From NCBI GenBank assembly GCA_016722045.1, contig JADKGY010000001.1, forward strand, positions 310,001 to 374,000: a stretch of DNA of 64,000 bases, in the 5' to 3' direction. The notes under the pieces were generated by a model that was not told where the DNA came from, did not search any database, and worked only from the letters and a program-made list of their open reading frames with translations. Origin of the DNA: Candidatus Opimibacter skivensis (GTDB lineage Bacteria; Bacteroidota; Bacteroidia; Chitinophagales; Saprospiraceae). Position numbers and translations under genes: made by a program. Below, in pieces: positions 53,801-61,305 of this stretch (within the stretch, counting starts at the first letter, position 1; every line of letters begins with the position of its first letter).

Positions 53801-54046
53801 GTTGGTTATCCATTCTGGGTCGCCAAATCACTTATCCTTCTTTCCGATATCAAATTCAGCCAGGGAGATCTTCTAAACGCACGTGCCATACTCGAAGCTA
53901 TTCTCGAAAATTTCAAGGGCGATGAGACGATTATGAAAGAAGCAAGCGAAAAATTGGACAAAGTCAAGGCTCAGGAAGAAAATAAAAGTCGTATCAAACC
54001 GACCGGATCTGATACGCTGGAATTACAAAACCCACACAAAGACTAA
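50876..54046 (+). CDS. Giant periplasmic TPR protein
   Basis: A 1056-residue protein with an internal signal-type helix at residues 21-40 (LIIKALSLLLLFCYTSTTLSAQ is its span; 19 residues before it are polar). The whole mature part is tetratricopeptide-like helix pairs, for example YEDAIKYLSKVN, GDYAAAIPHLAYVNQ, GDYQKAIPVFLEI, GDYDKAVLSFQQYI and FDKALESFNSVI. It probably scaffolds envelope proteins. It ends 7 bases before an outer-membrane barrel gene, a pairing that suggests the two act together. Confidence 0.9.
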   Translation: MKTYHKSPSWDLEANKFHKLIIKALSLLLLFCYTSTTLSAQQTVLYQNAEIDFARLVKEYEQGLYGRSARSADKFLATYLDPSLEQFHLEAELYRLRSLLRMDKPGAIKEILLFSEYHEPEVVAQQAIMIIGEDAFDKHQYEDAIKYLSKVNADILNSDERSARSFKLGYSLFVRKDFTNAAAYFDETKDVRNKYFYPSNYYYGMTQYFNGHYDDAIRSFELVAPSDFYKDYIPYYITQIHFNNKEFQKVIGYGNQAISSPTVLNKTEIRQLIGQAYFETGDYAAAIPHLAYVNQHSDKLREDDFYQLGISYYNTGDYQKAIPVFLEIRNQTGVKAQYANYYLGQSYLKTGDKISARNSLMNASKMNDVPSITAEATYHYGRLSAEAGDDVEAIRVLQTIPPSSPVYTESQNTLAGILTNTGDYSLAVRELEAMKNLTPTLKIAYQKVTLFRAEQLIQEGNEDDASVLLDKSLKNAYDKSIQTRALFWKGELAHLSGNYAESLKWYDQYFVLVDDAKNIPPQQSKPIAQYNQGYNYLRSGDFILAQGNFENALTGIESMSLTGAQNALIKNQIFPDVVLRAGDAAFKRLQYDKANQYYDQSIRNRYPGYDYAKYQKAIIKGLQNKPQEKIALLEELADGMPESLWADDALYQAGNTYQELNQIPKAISSYERIVNQFKTRSPLLHPALLRLGLLSYNTEQYEASLKYYKTVFQYNPDPQTAKEAMAAIQEIYVNQLDKPQAFFDFAGTIPGYSVTGTEKDSILYSAAENHYADGDYDKAVLSFQQYIDQNPTGAYTLKAKFLKAESLSLQKKYSDALTAYEVVIKLGQSPYLASSLFKAALISYNQQQDMARAYTYYAQYIPLAETDEQQYDATLGALRSAFKLKKPDEVYSMASKIIAHPKATDDIRALAHYYSATMALTTESFDKALESFNSVIRINSAELAAESRYQIADIYAKRGEAEVGAKLAEEAARANVGYPFWVAKSLILLSDIKFSQGDLLNARAILEAILENFKGDETIMKEASEKLDKVKAQEENKSRIKPTGSDTLELQNPHKD

Positions 54047-54053
54047 CAGCAAT

Positions 54054-55676
54054 ATGAGATATATATACATTATATTTTTCCTGGCGCTTACGACATCAGT
54101 CTTAGCCCAAAACGAACTACCGACAGGTCAGATCGAAGTGATCAAAGATTTTGAAGTCCGTTTGCTCGAGACAAAAAAAATCAGGATTATTCCGCAGCCT
54201 ATTTCATTAGATTCAGCCCAGCGACGATATGAGTACAAACTTTTAGCTCCATCACCATCGATTGATTACGTTGTTGCAGAGTTAAAACCATTAGCTATAA
54301 ATCCGGAAAAAAAGACTGCCTATTATGCTTTGTTTGCAAAGGCAGGATATGGAAGTCCAAATTCAGTGTTAGGAGAAGTATCGTATGATCATCATCAAAA
54401 CGACCAGTTGCAATGGGGAATTGATTTCAGGCATCTAAGTGCCAATAACAAAAAGATTCCGTTGCAGAAGTTTTCAGATTCGAGAGGCAGGATTAATGCA
54501 AGTTATAATCTGAATGATAATGTTCAAGTACAGGGCTATGTTGATGGTCACTTTGAGAATGTTTATTTCTATGGCGCTGATGTTATTCCTTCTAATCCCG
54601 ATGCTTTGAAAAGAAGTTACAAGCGATATGATGCTCAATTCACTATAGCTAACCTGGGCGGCGAACAACAGGCTCTCAGATATAACGCACTTTTTCAACA
54701 TCATTTTGACAGAGATGATTTAGGTTCACGTGAAAGTGCGATCACACTTGGTGGTGAAGTCGACTATAGCTTAACAGCGAAATCATTCCCGATAGGTCTT
54801 AAGGCGTTTCTTGATTTTTCTACATTAAAAAATACACGTGAACAGTCAGTAAATAATATTCTCCTTGAACCCTTTTTCCAATTCCATCTTGGAGGTTTGA
54901 AAGTGAATCTTGGCGGAATCGGATTATTGAATAAGAATACAAACCTTGTTTCTTCAAAAGAAAATGAAATCCTGCCTGCGATCGAATTCTCATACAATCT
55001 TTTCAAAAATAGTTTGACGATCGAGGCTGGCTGGAAAGGAGAAGTGTATAAAAACAATTTTCATAATTTATCCTCCTATAATCCATACATCAATACCAGA
55101 CTGGATAGCATCGGTAATATGATATCGCGTAAAATTTATGGTGGGGTCAAAGGGGCTACAGGTAAATTGCAGTATGCTATTTCCGGTGGATATACCACAT
55201 TTACACACATGGCTTTCTTTCTCCAGGATTATGATAAACGGGAGCAATTCAATCCCATATTTGATAATGGTTCCTATTTTGGATATGAAGGTTCTCTGAG
55301 ATATGAAGTATTGAAAAATGTAATACTTCATGGACAGGCTTGGCAACGATTTTATAATCTTGACAATGAAAGTAAACCCTGGCACAAACCAACAGTTGGT
55401 ATAGACGGAATGTTGACCTATTCAGGTGGCGATGATATCTATCATGTCTCATTGATCCTTCATTCTGAAAATGGTTTGCCTTACAAAACGGTGGGAGGTT
55501 CTGAGCGTAGGTTGGATCCATTGATTGATTTGAATCTTCATGGAGATTATTATTTCACATCTATGCTAGGTGCATTTGTAGAGATCAATAATATTCTGGG
55601 CAATAATCGTGAGCCCTGGTATACCTATCCATCCTTTGGATTCAATGCAAAGGCAGGTGTATTGTTCCGAATGTAA
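54054..55676 (+). CDS. Outer-membrane beta-barrel protein coupled to the TPR giant
   Basis: A 540-residue protein with signal peptide FFLALTTSVLAQ. A periplasmic N-segment of about 85 residues precedes a TonB-receptor-like barrel without plug domain: FAKAGYGSPNSVLGEVSYDH, then regular strands through WYTYPSFGFNAKAGVLFRM, ending in an aromatic-X pattern. It starts 7 bases after the TPR gene, so co-translation is likely. It could be a pore or anchor for the TPR protein (inference). Confidence 0.87.
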   Translation: MRYIYIIFFLALTTSVLAQNELPTGQIEVIKDFEVRLLETKKIRIIPQPISLDSAQRRYEYKLLAPSPSIDYVVAELKPLAINPEKKTAYYALFAKAGYGSPNSVLGEVSYDHHQNDQLQWGIDFRHLSANNKKIPLQKFSDSRGRINASYNLNDNVQVQGYVDGHFENVYFYGADVIPSNPDALKRSYKRYDAQFTIANLGGEQQALRYNALFQHHFDRDDLGSRESAITLGGEVDYSLTAKSFPIGLKAFLDFSTLKNTREQSVNNILLEPFFQFHLGGLKVNLGGIGLLNKNTNLVSSKENEILPAIEFSYNLFKNSLTIEAGWKGEVYKNNFHNLSSYNPYINTRLDSIGNMISRKIYGGVKGATGKLQYAISGGYTTFTHMAFFLQDYDKREQFNPIFDNGSYFGYEGSLRYEVLKNVILHGQAWQRFYNLDNESKPWHKPTVGIDGMLTYSGGDDIYHVSLILHSENGLPYKTVGGSERRLDPLIDLNLHGDYYFTSMLGAFVEINNILGNNREPWYTYPSFGFNAKAGVLFRM

Positions 55677-55688
55677 ATTCTTCTCTTT

Positions 55689-55700
55689 TTTCCGACCTAA
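55689..55700 (+). promoter_or_regulatory. Shared 12-mer TTTCCGACCTAA before aroE
   Basis: TTTCCGACCTAA lies 36 bases before the aroE start, and the same 12 bases occur at 57680-57691, 13 bases before the barrel gene at 57705. Both are preceded by a pyrimidine run (TTCTCTTTTT or TATCTTT) like the -7 region of Bacteroidota promoters. Confidence 0.4.
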
Positions 55701-55735
55701 GAATATTCCTACATTTACCGCCCAGCATTCTTTTT

Positions 55736-56476
55736 ATGAAGTTCGGGCTTATAGGCTATCCACTCACGCATTCCTTTTCCAAGAGTTATTTTGAAGAGAA
55801 ATTTCATTCATTGGGATTGGTCGGTTTTACCTATTCCAATTTTTCACTCGGGAATATTGAAAACATTTTTTCCATTTTACACAGCGACGTATTTGGTTTA
55901 AATGTCACTATCCCTTATAAATCAGCTGTAATCTATTATCTGAATGATATTGATCAGACTGCACTCAAGATAGGCGCAGTAAATACACTCGTTCGTACAG
56001 GACTTAATTCCTGGAAAGGATTCAATACTGATGTATCCGGTTTCCGCCTTTCGCTTCAGGATTATATGAAAAATTCTCCAATACCTGAACGGGCTATTAT
56101 ACTCGGAACTGGTGGTGCAGCTAAAGCCGTAAAGTTTTCACTGGAGTCGATCGGTATCAAATCTTCATTTGTATCACGAGAATCAGGCAGTGATTATAAG
56201 TATGAAGACCTTACAAAGGATGTAATAGATTCTCATTTATTGATTATCAATGCTACACCTGTAGGTACATTTCCAAAAGCGGACGAATGCCCGCTTATCC
56301 CATATCATTTGCTCACAAGAAATCATTGGCTATTTGATTTAGTCTACAATCCAACCAATACACTATTTTTGACGCGCGGTGCAGAGATGGGAGCCCATAC
56401 AAAAAACGGCTTAGACATGCTTCACCTTCAGGCGGAACAAGCCTGGATTATCTGGAAATCATATGGCAAGTTCTGA
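55736..56476 (+). CDS. aroE: Shikimate dehydrogenase
   Basis: A 246-residue NADP-dependent enzyme of aromatic amino acid synthesis, reducing 3-dehydroshikimate to shikimate. GLIGYPLTHSFSKSYF binds shikimate, NVTIPYK has the catalytic Lys, GFNTDVSGF the partner Asp, and LGTGGAAKAV the nucleotide loop. INATPVGTFP and NGLDMLHLQAEQA complete the family set. It overlaps the proline dehydrogenase gene by 14 bases. Confidence 0.97.
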   Translation: MKFGLIGYPLTHSFSKSYFEEKFHSLGLVGFTYSNFSLGNIENIFSILHSDVFGLNVTIPYKSAVIYYLNDIDQTALKIGAVNTLVRTGLNSWKGFNTDVSGFRLSLQDYMKNSPIPERAIILGTGGAAKAVKFSLESIGIKSSFVSRESGSDYKYEDLTKDVIDSHLLIINATPVGTFPKADECPLIPYHLLTRNHWLFDLVYNPTNTLFLTRGAEMGAHTKNGLDMLHLQAEQAWIIWKSYGKF

Positions 56477-57671
56477 AACTGAATCTAAACCACATCTAAA
56501 GACTGTGGACGTCTCCAATACGGAGATCGCTTTTGCGCATAAATCCAACAAAGAGTTGAGACGAATGTCCTACCTGTTCCGTTTGATGAATAAGGGCTGG
56601 ATTGTTAGCACCGGATCTTCACTTGGTTTGTGGCTGCATAGTAAAGGCATCAATATCTTCAATCCGATGCTGAAGGCGACTATTTTTAAACAGTTTTGTG
56701 GCGGTACATCGCTTCAGGACTGTCAGGCAGCAATCGATTATCTACATGTCAATAAGACTCTCTCTGTGTTGGATTACGGAGCAGAGGGCAAATCTACCGA
56801 AGAGGATTTTGACAGGACCATGGAAGAGAATATCAAAGCTATCACTTTTGCTTCCACTCATCCGAGCGTACCTATTATATCCTCAAAGATCACTTCTCTT
56901 GCTTCAGAAGAATTACTCCGGAAATTTCAGTCGGAAGGGAAATTGAGTGGTCAGGAATCACAGGAATTTGAAAAAGTCCGTAACCGGCTCAATCAATTAT
57001 GTCATGCAGCCAAACGAAATAACATGGCTGTTTTTATTGATGCCGAAGAGACCTGGATTCAGGATACGATCGATACCCTGGTCAAGGACCTCATGGAAAA
57101 ATATAACCGCGAAAAAGTGGTTGTTTATCATACATATCAGCTTTACAGAAAAGATAAGCTCAGTAGCCTGATCGCGGATCACCAGGAAGCAGTCACCAAA
57201 GGGTATAAACTTGGCGCCAAATTAGTCCGTGGTGCTTATATGGAAAAAGAAAGAGATCGTGCAAAAACTATGGGATATCCTTCACCTATCCAGGATACAA
57301 AGGAAGATACAGACAGGGATTATAATATCGCCATTAAATATTGTGTCGATCATTATGAGCAAATCGCTTCGTGCAATGGTTCCCATAATCAAAAGAGTGT
57401 TGAATACGAGGCTGAACTTATCGCGGAAAGGGGATTACAGCGCAACCATTCGCATTTGAATTTCTGTCAGCTTTACGGCATGAGTGATTTTATTACGTTT
57501 AATCTTGCTGAAGGTGGCTACAATGTTGCCAAATATGTACCGTATGGCCCCGTCAAAGAAGTGGTGCCATATCTGATAAGGCGTGCAAAAGAAAACACAT
57601 CTGTAACTGGTGAAATGAGCCGTGAACTAAGCTTTATCCTGTCGGAGATGAAGCGTCGGGGAATGAAATAA
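56463..57671 (+). CDS. Proline dehydrogenase
   Basis: A 402-residue FAD enzyme that oxidises proline to pyrroline-5-carboxylate; stand-alone, without the P5C dehydrogenase domain of PutA. The barrel shows VFIDAEETWIQDTID, VYHTYQLYRKD, GAKLVRGAYMEKERDRA, and YVPYGPVKEVVPYLIRRAKEN near the end, the conserved proline- and flavin-binding Arg pair. It would feed electrons to quinone at the membrane. The 14-base overlap with aroE suggests translational coupling rather than shared function. Confidence 0.96.
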   Translation: MASSETESKPHLKTVDVSNTEIAFAHKSNKELRRMSYLFRLMNKGWIVSTGSSLGLWLHSKGINIFNPMLKATIFKQFCGGTSLQDCQAAIDYLHVNKTLSVLDYGAEGKSTEEDFDRTMEENIKAITFASTHPSVPIISSKITSLASEELLRKFQSEGKLSGQESQEFEKVRNRLNQLCHAAKRNNMAVFIDAEETWIQDTIDTLVKDLMEKYNREKVVVYHTYQLYRKDKLSSLIADHQEAVTKGYKLGAKLVRGAYMEKERDRAKTMGYPSPIQDTKEDTDRDYNIAIKYCVDHYEQIASCNGSHNQKSVEYEAELIAERGLQRNHSHLNFCQLYGMSDFITFNLAEGGYNVAKYVPYGPVKEVVPYLIRRAKENTSVTGEMSRELSFILSEMKRRGMK

Positions 57672-57704
57672 TCGCTATCTTTCCGACCTAAAAACAACTG
57701 AAAC

Positions 57705-58421
57705 ATGAAGTATTTATTTACCCTTTTTATGATGGCTTGTTTTGCAATGTCGGCACACGCGCAGTGGTGGTTTGATGCCGGTATTAAAGGAGCATATGGC
57801 CCTACATTTATGTATGATCATAAGGTTTTTGATCATGGGTCATACAAGCATAAAATAACGACAGGGACCGCTATCGGCGGCCGCTTAGGTTTCAATTATG
57901 GTTACCATGCCGGTTTATCAGTCGAGTATTCAAGCGCCACTGGAAAACAAGACTTTAACTTTAATTCAAAGGTCTTCAATAGTTTTAAATGGAAGCACAA
58001 CGATTGGTCCGCTTTATTCCGTTATTCCGGAAATGGCGCTTATATCGAGATCGGAGGTGAAATCGCCAAGATCAAATCTGTTGAATTAAAAAATGTGAAT
58101 TCGCCAACAGTTATGGACGTCACAGAAAATTTCAGTAAAAATTATAAATCAGGAGTTTTGGGATTTGGTTCTTATCTCATCGGTGGTGGAATTTTTACTG
58201 TTAATCTTGGGATTCGTTTGCATTGGGCCATTGATGATATGGTTAATGATCTGGGTAAAGAAAATAATTACCCAATCGTATTAATAAATGAAACTCTCAG
58301 AAACCCATCTAAAAAGACCCTTGCAACTGCTGCACAGCTTCAGCTTGAAGCGAATTGTGCATTCGGCCGCTTCGCCAAGAGCGCATGCCACGACAGATGG
58401 AGATTGTTATTGTTTCAATAA
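57705..58421 (+). CDS. Outer-membrane beta-barrel protein
   Basis: A 238-residue protein with signal peptide MACFAMSAHAQ. WWFDAGIKGAYGPTFMYD and GTAIGGRLGFNYGYHAGLSV begin a row of amphipathic strands that fits an 8-strand barrel. The C-terminus (RFAKSACHDRWRLLLFQ) is unusual, with two Cys and no typical terminal aromatic strand, so the frame may have drifted at its end. Heptamers begin five bases after the stop. Confidence 0.82.
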   Translation: MKYLFTLFMMACFAMSAHAQWWFDAGIKGAYGPTFMYDHKVFDHGSYKHKITTGTAIGGRLGFNYGYHAGLSVEYSSATGKQDFNFNSKVFNSFKWKHNDWSALFRYSGNGAYIEIGGEIAKIKSVELKNVNSPTVMDVTENFSKNYKSGVLGFGSYLIGGGIFTVNLGIRLHWAIDDMVNDLGKENNYPIVLINETLRNPSKKTLATAAQLQLEANCAFGRFAKSACHDRWRLLLFQ

Positions 58422-58426
58422 AGAAA

Positions 58427-58454
58427 AGCATGGAGCATGGGGCAGGGAGAAAAT
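58427..58454. repeat. Short 7-bp tandem array after the barrel gene
   Basis: AGCATGG, AGCATGG, GGCAGGG, AGAAAAT in phase, starting five bases after the stop codon at 58421. Confidence 0.6.
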
Positions 58455-58476
58455 GACATAAAATAATCAAAAATAA

Positions 58477-58508
58477 AAGGGCATAGATTTAATAGAATCT
58501 ATGCCCTT
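58477..58508. terminator. Perfect 13-bp hairpin between barrel gene and tRNA
   Basis: AAGGGCATAGATT-TAATAG-AATCTATGCCCTT. A T-run (CATTTTTTG) follows on the plus strand and AAAA precedes, so it can terminate in either direction. Confidence 0.85.
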
Positions 58509-58570
58509 ATCATTTTTTGAAATATGAGATTAACCACATTTTCTTCAGGGACTAAGAATGAAAATTTAGT

Positions 58571-58605
58571 ATTCCCTGGACCATGCACCCTGCTCCCTGA
58601 CTTTC
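58571..58605. repeat. 7-bp tandem array at the 3' end of the tRNA gene
   Basis: ATTCCCT, GGACCAT, GCACCCT, GCTCCCT, GACTTTC in phase. It begins two bases beyond the tRNA 3' end on the minus strand, so arrays are not limited to protein genes. The unit is close to the one at 58427 read on the other strand. Confidence 0.65.
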
Positions 58606-58607
58606 AG

Positions 58608-58679
58608 TAGCCCCGTAGGGAATCGAACCCCAATCTCAGGTTCCGAAGACCTGCGTACTATCCGTTGTACGACGGAGCC
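58608..58679 (-). tRNA. tRNA-Arg (anticodon TCG)
   Basis: A 72-base cloverleaf on the minus strand. Acceptor GGCTCCG pairs with CGGGGCT (one G-T and one T-G pair), the D stem is GTAC/GTAC, and the anticodon stem CAGGT/ACCTG holds loop CTTCGGA with anticodon TCG at positions 34-36. The T arm is TGGGG-TTCGATT-CCCTA. CCA is not encoded. It reads CGA codons. Confidence 0.93.
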
Positions 58680-58958
58680 AGTAAGGGCAAATATAGGCTG
58701 ATCTTTTGGCTTAAGATTGAAGTTTAAAGGTGATGAGTGGCAAAATGTAAGCTTTAAATACAAGTAAGTATTTCTAAAACTTTAATGCGTTAACAGCTGA
58801 ACAATTAATAATTACAGATTTACACCAAAATTCAAAACTTTCAATCCCCTTTATTCCATTCCTCAGATATTCATTTGGTCAAGGCTCTATTAGCAATTTA
58901 TATCATATGTATCAAAGCCGAAATCAAACCTTATTGCCCCTAAAAGCATTATAATGTG

Positions 58959-58966
58959 TACCTTTG
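58959..58966 (+). promoter_or_regulatory. Promoter -7 box of typA
   Basis: TACCTTTG, an exact TAnnTTTG match followed by C, 31 bases before the ATG. A TTG 22 bases upstream could be the -33 element, slightly wider than usual. Confidence 0.6.
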
Positions 58967-58997
58967 CACCCTCTTTTGAGGGCCCTAATTAAAGCTT

Positions 58998-60824
58998 ATG
59001 AAACAATTAAACGAGAATATCCGGAATATCGCCATCATCGCTCACGTCGATCATGGGAAAACCACGTTGGTCGACAAGATCTTACAGGCAACTAAAGTAT
59101 TCAAGGATCACCAGGAAACCGGAGAGCTAATCATGGACTCTAATGACCTCGAACGGGAACGCGGTATCACCATCTTTTCAAAGAATGCTGCCGTCAATTA
59201 TAAAGGCGTAAGAATCAATGTCATCGACACTCCCGGTCACAGTGATTTTGGTGGAGAAGTAGAACGTGTTTTGCGTATGGCAGATGGTGTCCTCCTTCTT
59301 GTTGATGCATTCGAAGGCCCTATGCCCCAGACTAGATTCGTTCTTCAAAAGGCATTACAACTCAATCTAAAACCTATCGTTGTCATCAATAAGGTCGATA
59401 AACCTAATTGCCGTCCTATAGATATTCACAACGATGTATTCGATCTTTTCCATAGCCTTGACGCTACTGACGAACAACTGGATTTCAGTACATATTATGG
59501 CTCAGGAAAACATGGATGGTTCAATGATAGTCTCGAACAGTCAGCAGACATCACACCACTGCTTGATGGTATTATAAAATTGGTTCCGCCTCCTGTAGCC
59601 TATGAAGGAACTCTGCAGATGCAAATCACATCTCTTGATTACTCTTCTTACCAGGGTCGTATTGCCATTGGTAAAGTAAACAGAGGTGCTATTCGTGAAA
59701 ATCAACCCATATGTATAGTTCAGGCTGACGGTGTCATCAAACGTAGCCGTGTCAAAGAACTTTACATCTTCGAAGGAATGGGCAAAAAGAAAGTGCAGGA
59801 AGTAAGTGCAGGAGATCTTTGCGCGGTAGTAGGTCTGGATGATTTCAGAATCGGCGAGACAATTGCTGATTACGACGCACCGGAAGGACTGCCATTCATA
59901 GCTGTTGACGAACCGACAATGAGCATGACGTTTGGTATCAACAATTCTCCATTCTATGGAAAAGATGGAAAGTTTGTGACCTCAAGACATCTACGGGATC
60001 GTTTGTGGAAAGAGACGGAAAAGAATCTTGCCATGAAAGTCGAAGAAACAGATAGTGCAGATAGCTTTCTTGTCTTTGGCCGCGGAATACTACATCTTGG
60101 TATTTTGATTGAAACGATGCGTCGTGAAGGATATGAACTTACAGTAGGCCAGCCACAGGTTATCGTCAAGATCATTGATGGTAAAAAATGTGAGCCTTAT
60201 GAAAACCTTGTGATCGACGTTCCGGGAGAATTTTCTTCTCGCGCGATTGATCTTGTTACCCGCCGTAAAGGTGAGTTACATGTGATGGAAGCGAAAGGTG
60301 ATTATCAGCATCTTGAATTCGATATTCCTTCAAGAGGCCTTATTGGGTTAAGATCTACAATGCTTACTCAGACTGCAGGTGAAGCCGTAATGAGTCATCG
60401 GTTTACCGAATACAAACCATGGAAAGGAAACATTCCGGCTAGAACAAATGGAGTTCTGCTTGCAAAAGATCCCGGTACGACTACAGGGTATTCAATTGAT
60501 AAACTTCAGGACAGAGGATTCTTCTTCGTCGATCCTGGAGAAGAAGTATACAAGGGTATGATCATCGGCGAAAACAATCGTCCTGGTGATATCGTCGTCA
60601 ATATCACGGAAGGCAAGAAGCTCACGAATATGCGTGCAAGCGGAAGTGATGCAGCCACAAACATAGCTCCTAAGCGCCAGATGACGCTTGAAGAGTGTAT
60701 GGAATACATCCAACAAGACGAGTGCATAGAAGTGACTCCGCTGATCATCCGTATGCGTAAAACATACCTTGATGAAGATCAGCGCAAAAAGATGCAGCGT
60801 GCCATTCAAACTGAACCCGTATAG
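58998..60824 (+). CDS. typA: Translational GTPase TypA/BipA
   Basis: A 608-residue ribosome-associated GTPase of usual length. G1 is AHVDHGKTTL, G2 region RERGITIFSKNA, G3 DTPGHSDFGGE, G4 NKVDKPNCRP. The EF-Tu domain 2 and EF-G-like domains III and V follow, and the BipA-specific C-terminal domain ends near RKTYLDEDQRKK. It aids 50S subunit maturation at low temperature or stress. A terminator follows at 60852. Confidence 0.98.
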   Translation: MKQLNENIRNIAIIAHVDHGKTTLVDKILQATKVFKDHQETGELIMDSNDLERERGITIFSKNAAVNYKGVRINVIDTPGHSDFGGEVERVLRMADGVLLLVDAFEGPMPQTRFVLQKALQLNLKPIVVINKVDKPNCRPIDIHNDVFDLFHSLDATDEQLDFSTYYGSGKHGWFNDSLEQSADITPLLDGIIKLVPPPVAYEGTLQMQITSLDYSSYQGRIAIGKVNRGAIRENQPICIVQADGVIKRSRVKELYIFEGMGKKKVQEVSAGDLCAVVGLDDFRIGETIADYDAPEGLPFIAVDEPTMSMTFGINNSPFYGKDGKFVTSRHLRDRLWKETEKNLAMKVEETDSADSFLVFGRGILHLGILIETMRREGYELTVGQPQVIVKIIDGKKCEPYENLVIDVPGEFSSRAIDLVTRRKGELHVMEAKGDYQHLEFDIPSRGLIGLRSTMLTQTAGEAVMSHRFTEYKPWKGNIPARTNGVLLAKDPGTTTGYSIDKLQDRGFFFVDPGEEVYKGMIIGENNRPGDIVVNITEGKKLTNMRASGSDAATNIAPKRQMTLEECMEYIQQDECIEVTPLIIRMRKTYLDEDQRKKMQRAIQTEPV

Positions 60825-60851
60825 GTAAATTATATTTTAAGAATTAAATAC

Positions 60852-60880
60852 AAAGGGCAGGTTTCGATCTGCCTTTTTTT
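60852..60880 (+). terminator. Rho-independent terminator of typA
   Basis: AAAGGGCAG-GTTTCGAT-CTGCC followed by TTTTTTT, 28 bases after the stop. Confidence 0.9.
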
Positions 60881-60984
60881 ATTAAAACGCATTTGAAGGT
60901 ATGGTTAAAGGAAAAGAATTACTTTGATTTTTATACAGAGACTCAAGATCATATTCTATTCATTCCGTAAACAGTTATAAAATG

Positions 60985-61089
60985 TTTTAGGAAAACATAC
61001 AGATATTTTAGGAAAACATACAGATATTTAAGGAAAACACAATTGTATTTAAGGAAAACACAATAGTATTTAAGGAAAATATTAAATGA
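60985..61089. repeat. 21-bp direct tandem repeat, five units
   Basis: Five 21-base units of the form TTTAAGGAAAACACAATAGTA. Units 1 and 2 are identical (TTTTAGGAAAACATACAGATA), units 3 and 4 differ by one base, and unit 5 is half-degenerate. It is in a gap without genes, between the typA terminator and the terminator of the next operon. The size is three heptamers and two helical turns. Confidence 0.93.
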
Positions 61090-61204
61090 TTGATTTTAAG
61101 GAGGTTAGAAATTGGTTGATTTTAAAATTACCCCAGCTTACATCTTTTAATCATGCCCTCCAATGCCAAAATCCAGCATTCTGCTCGTCAAGCTCACCTT
61201 GAAA

Positions 61205-61236
61205 TAAAAAAAGCTCCGCATTTCGTACAGAGCTTT
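61205..61236 (-). terminator. Rho-independent terminator of the sigma-factor operon
   Basis: The minus strand reads AAAGCTC-TGTACGAAATGCG-GAGCTTTTTTT, a 7-bp stem with a T-run, about 70 bases after the stop at 61306. Confidence 0.8.
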
Positions 61237-61305
61237 GTTGTTGGCAAAAAAAAGGATTTTGAAAATCTTAATGACCGATCTATTTATAATACGTAGTGAC
61301 CGGTT

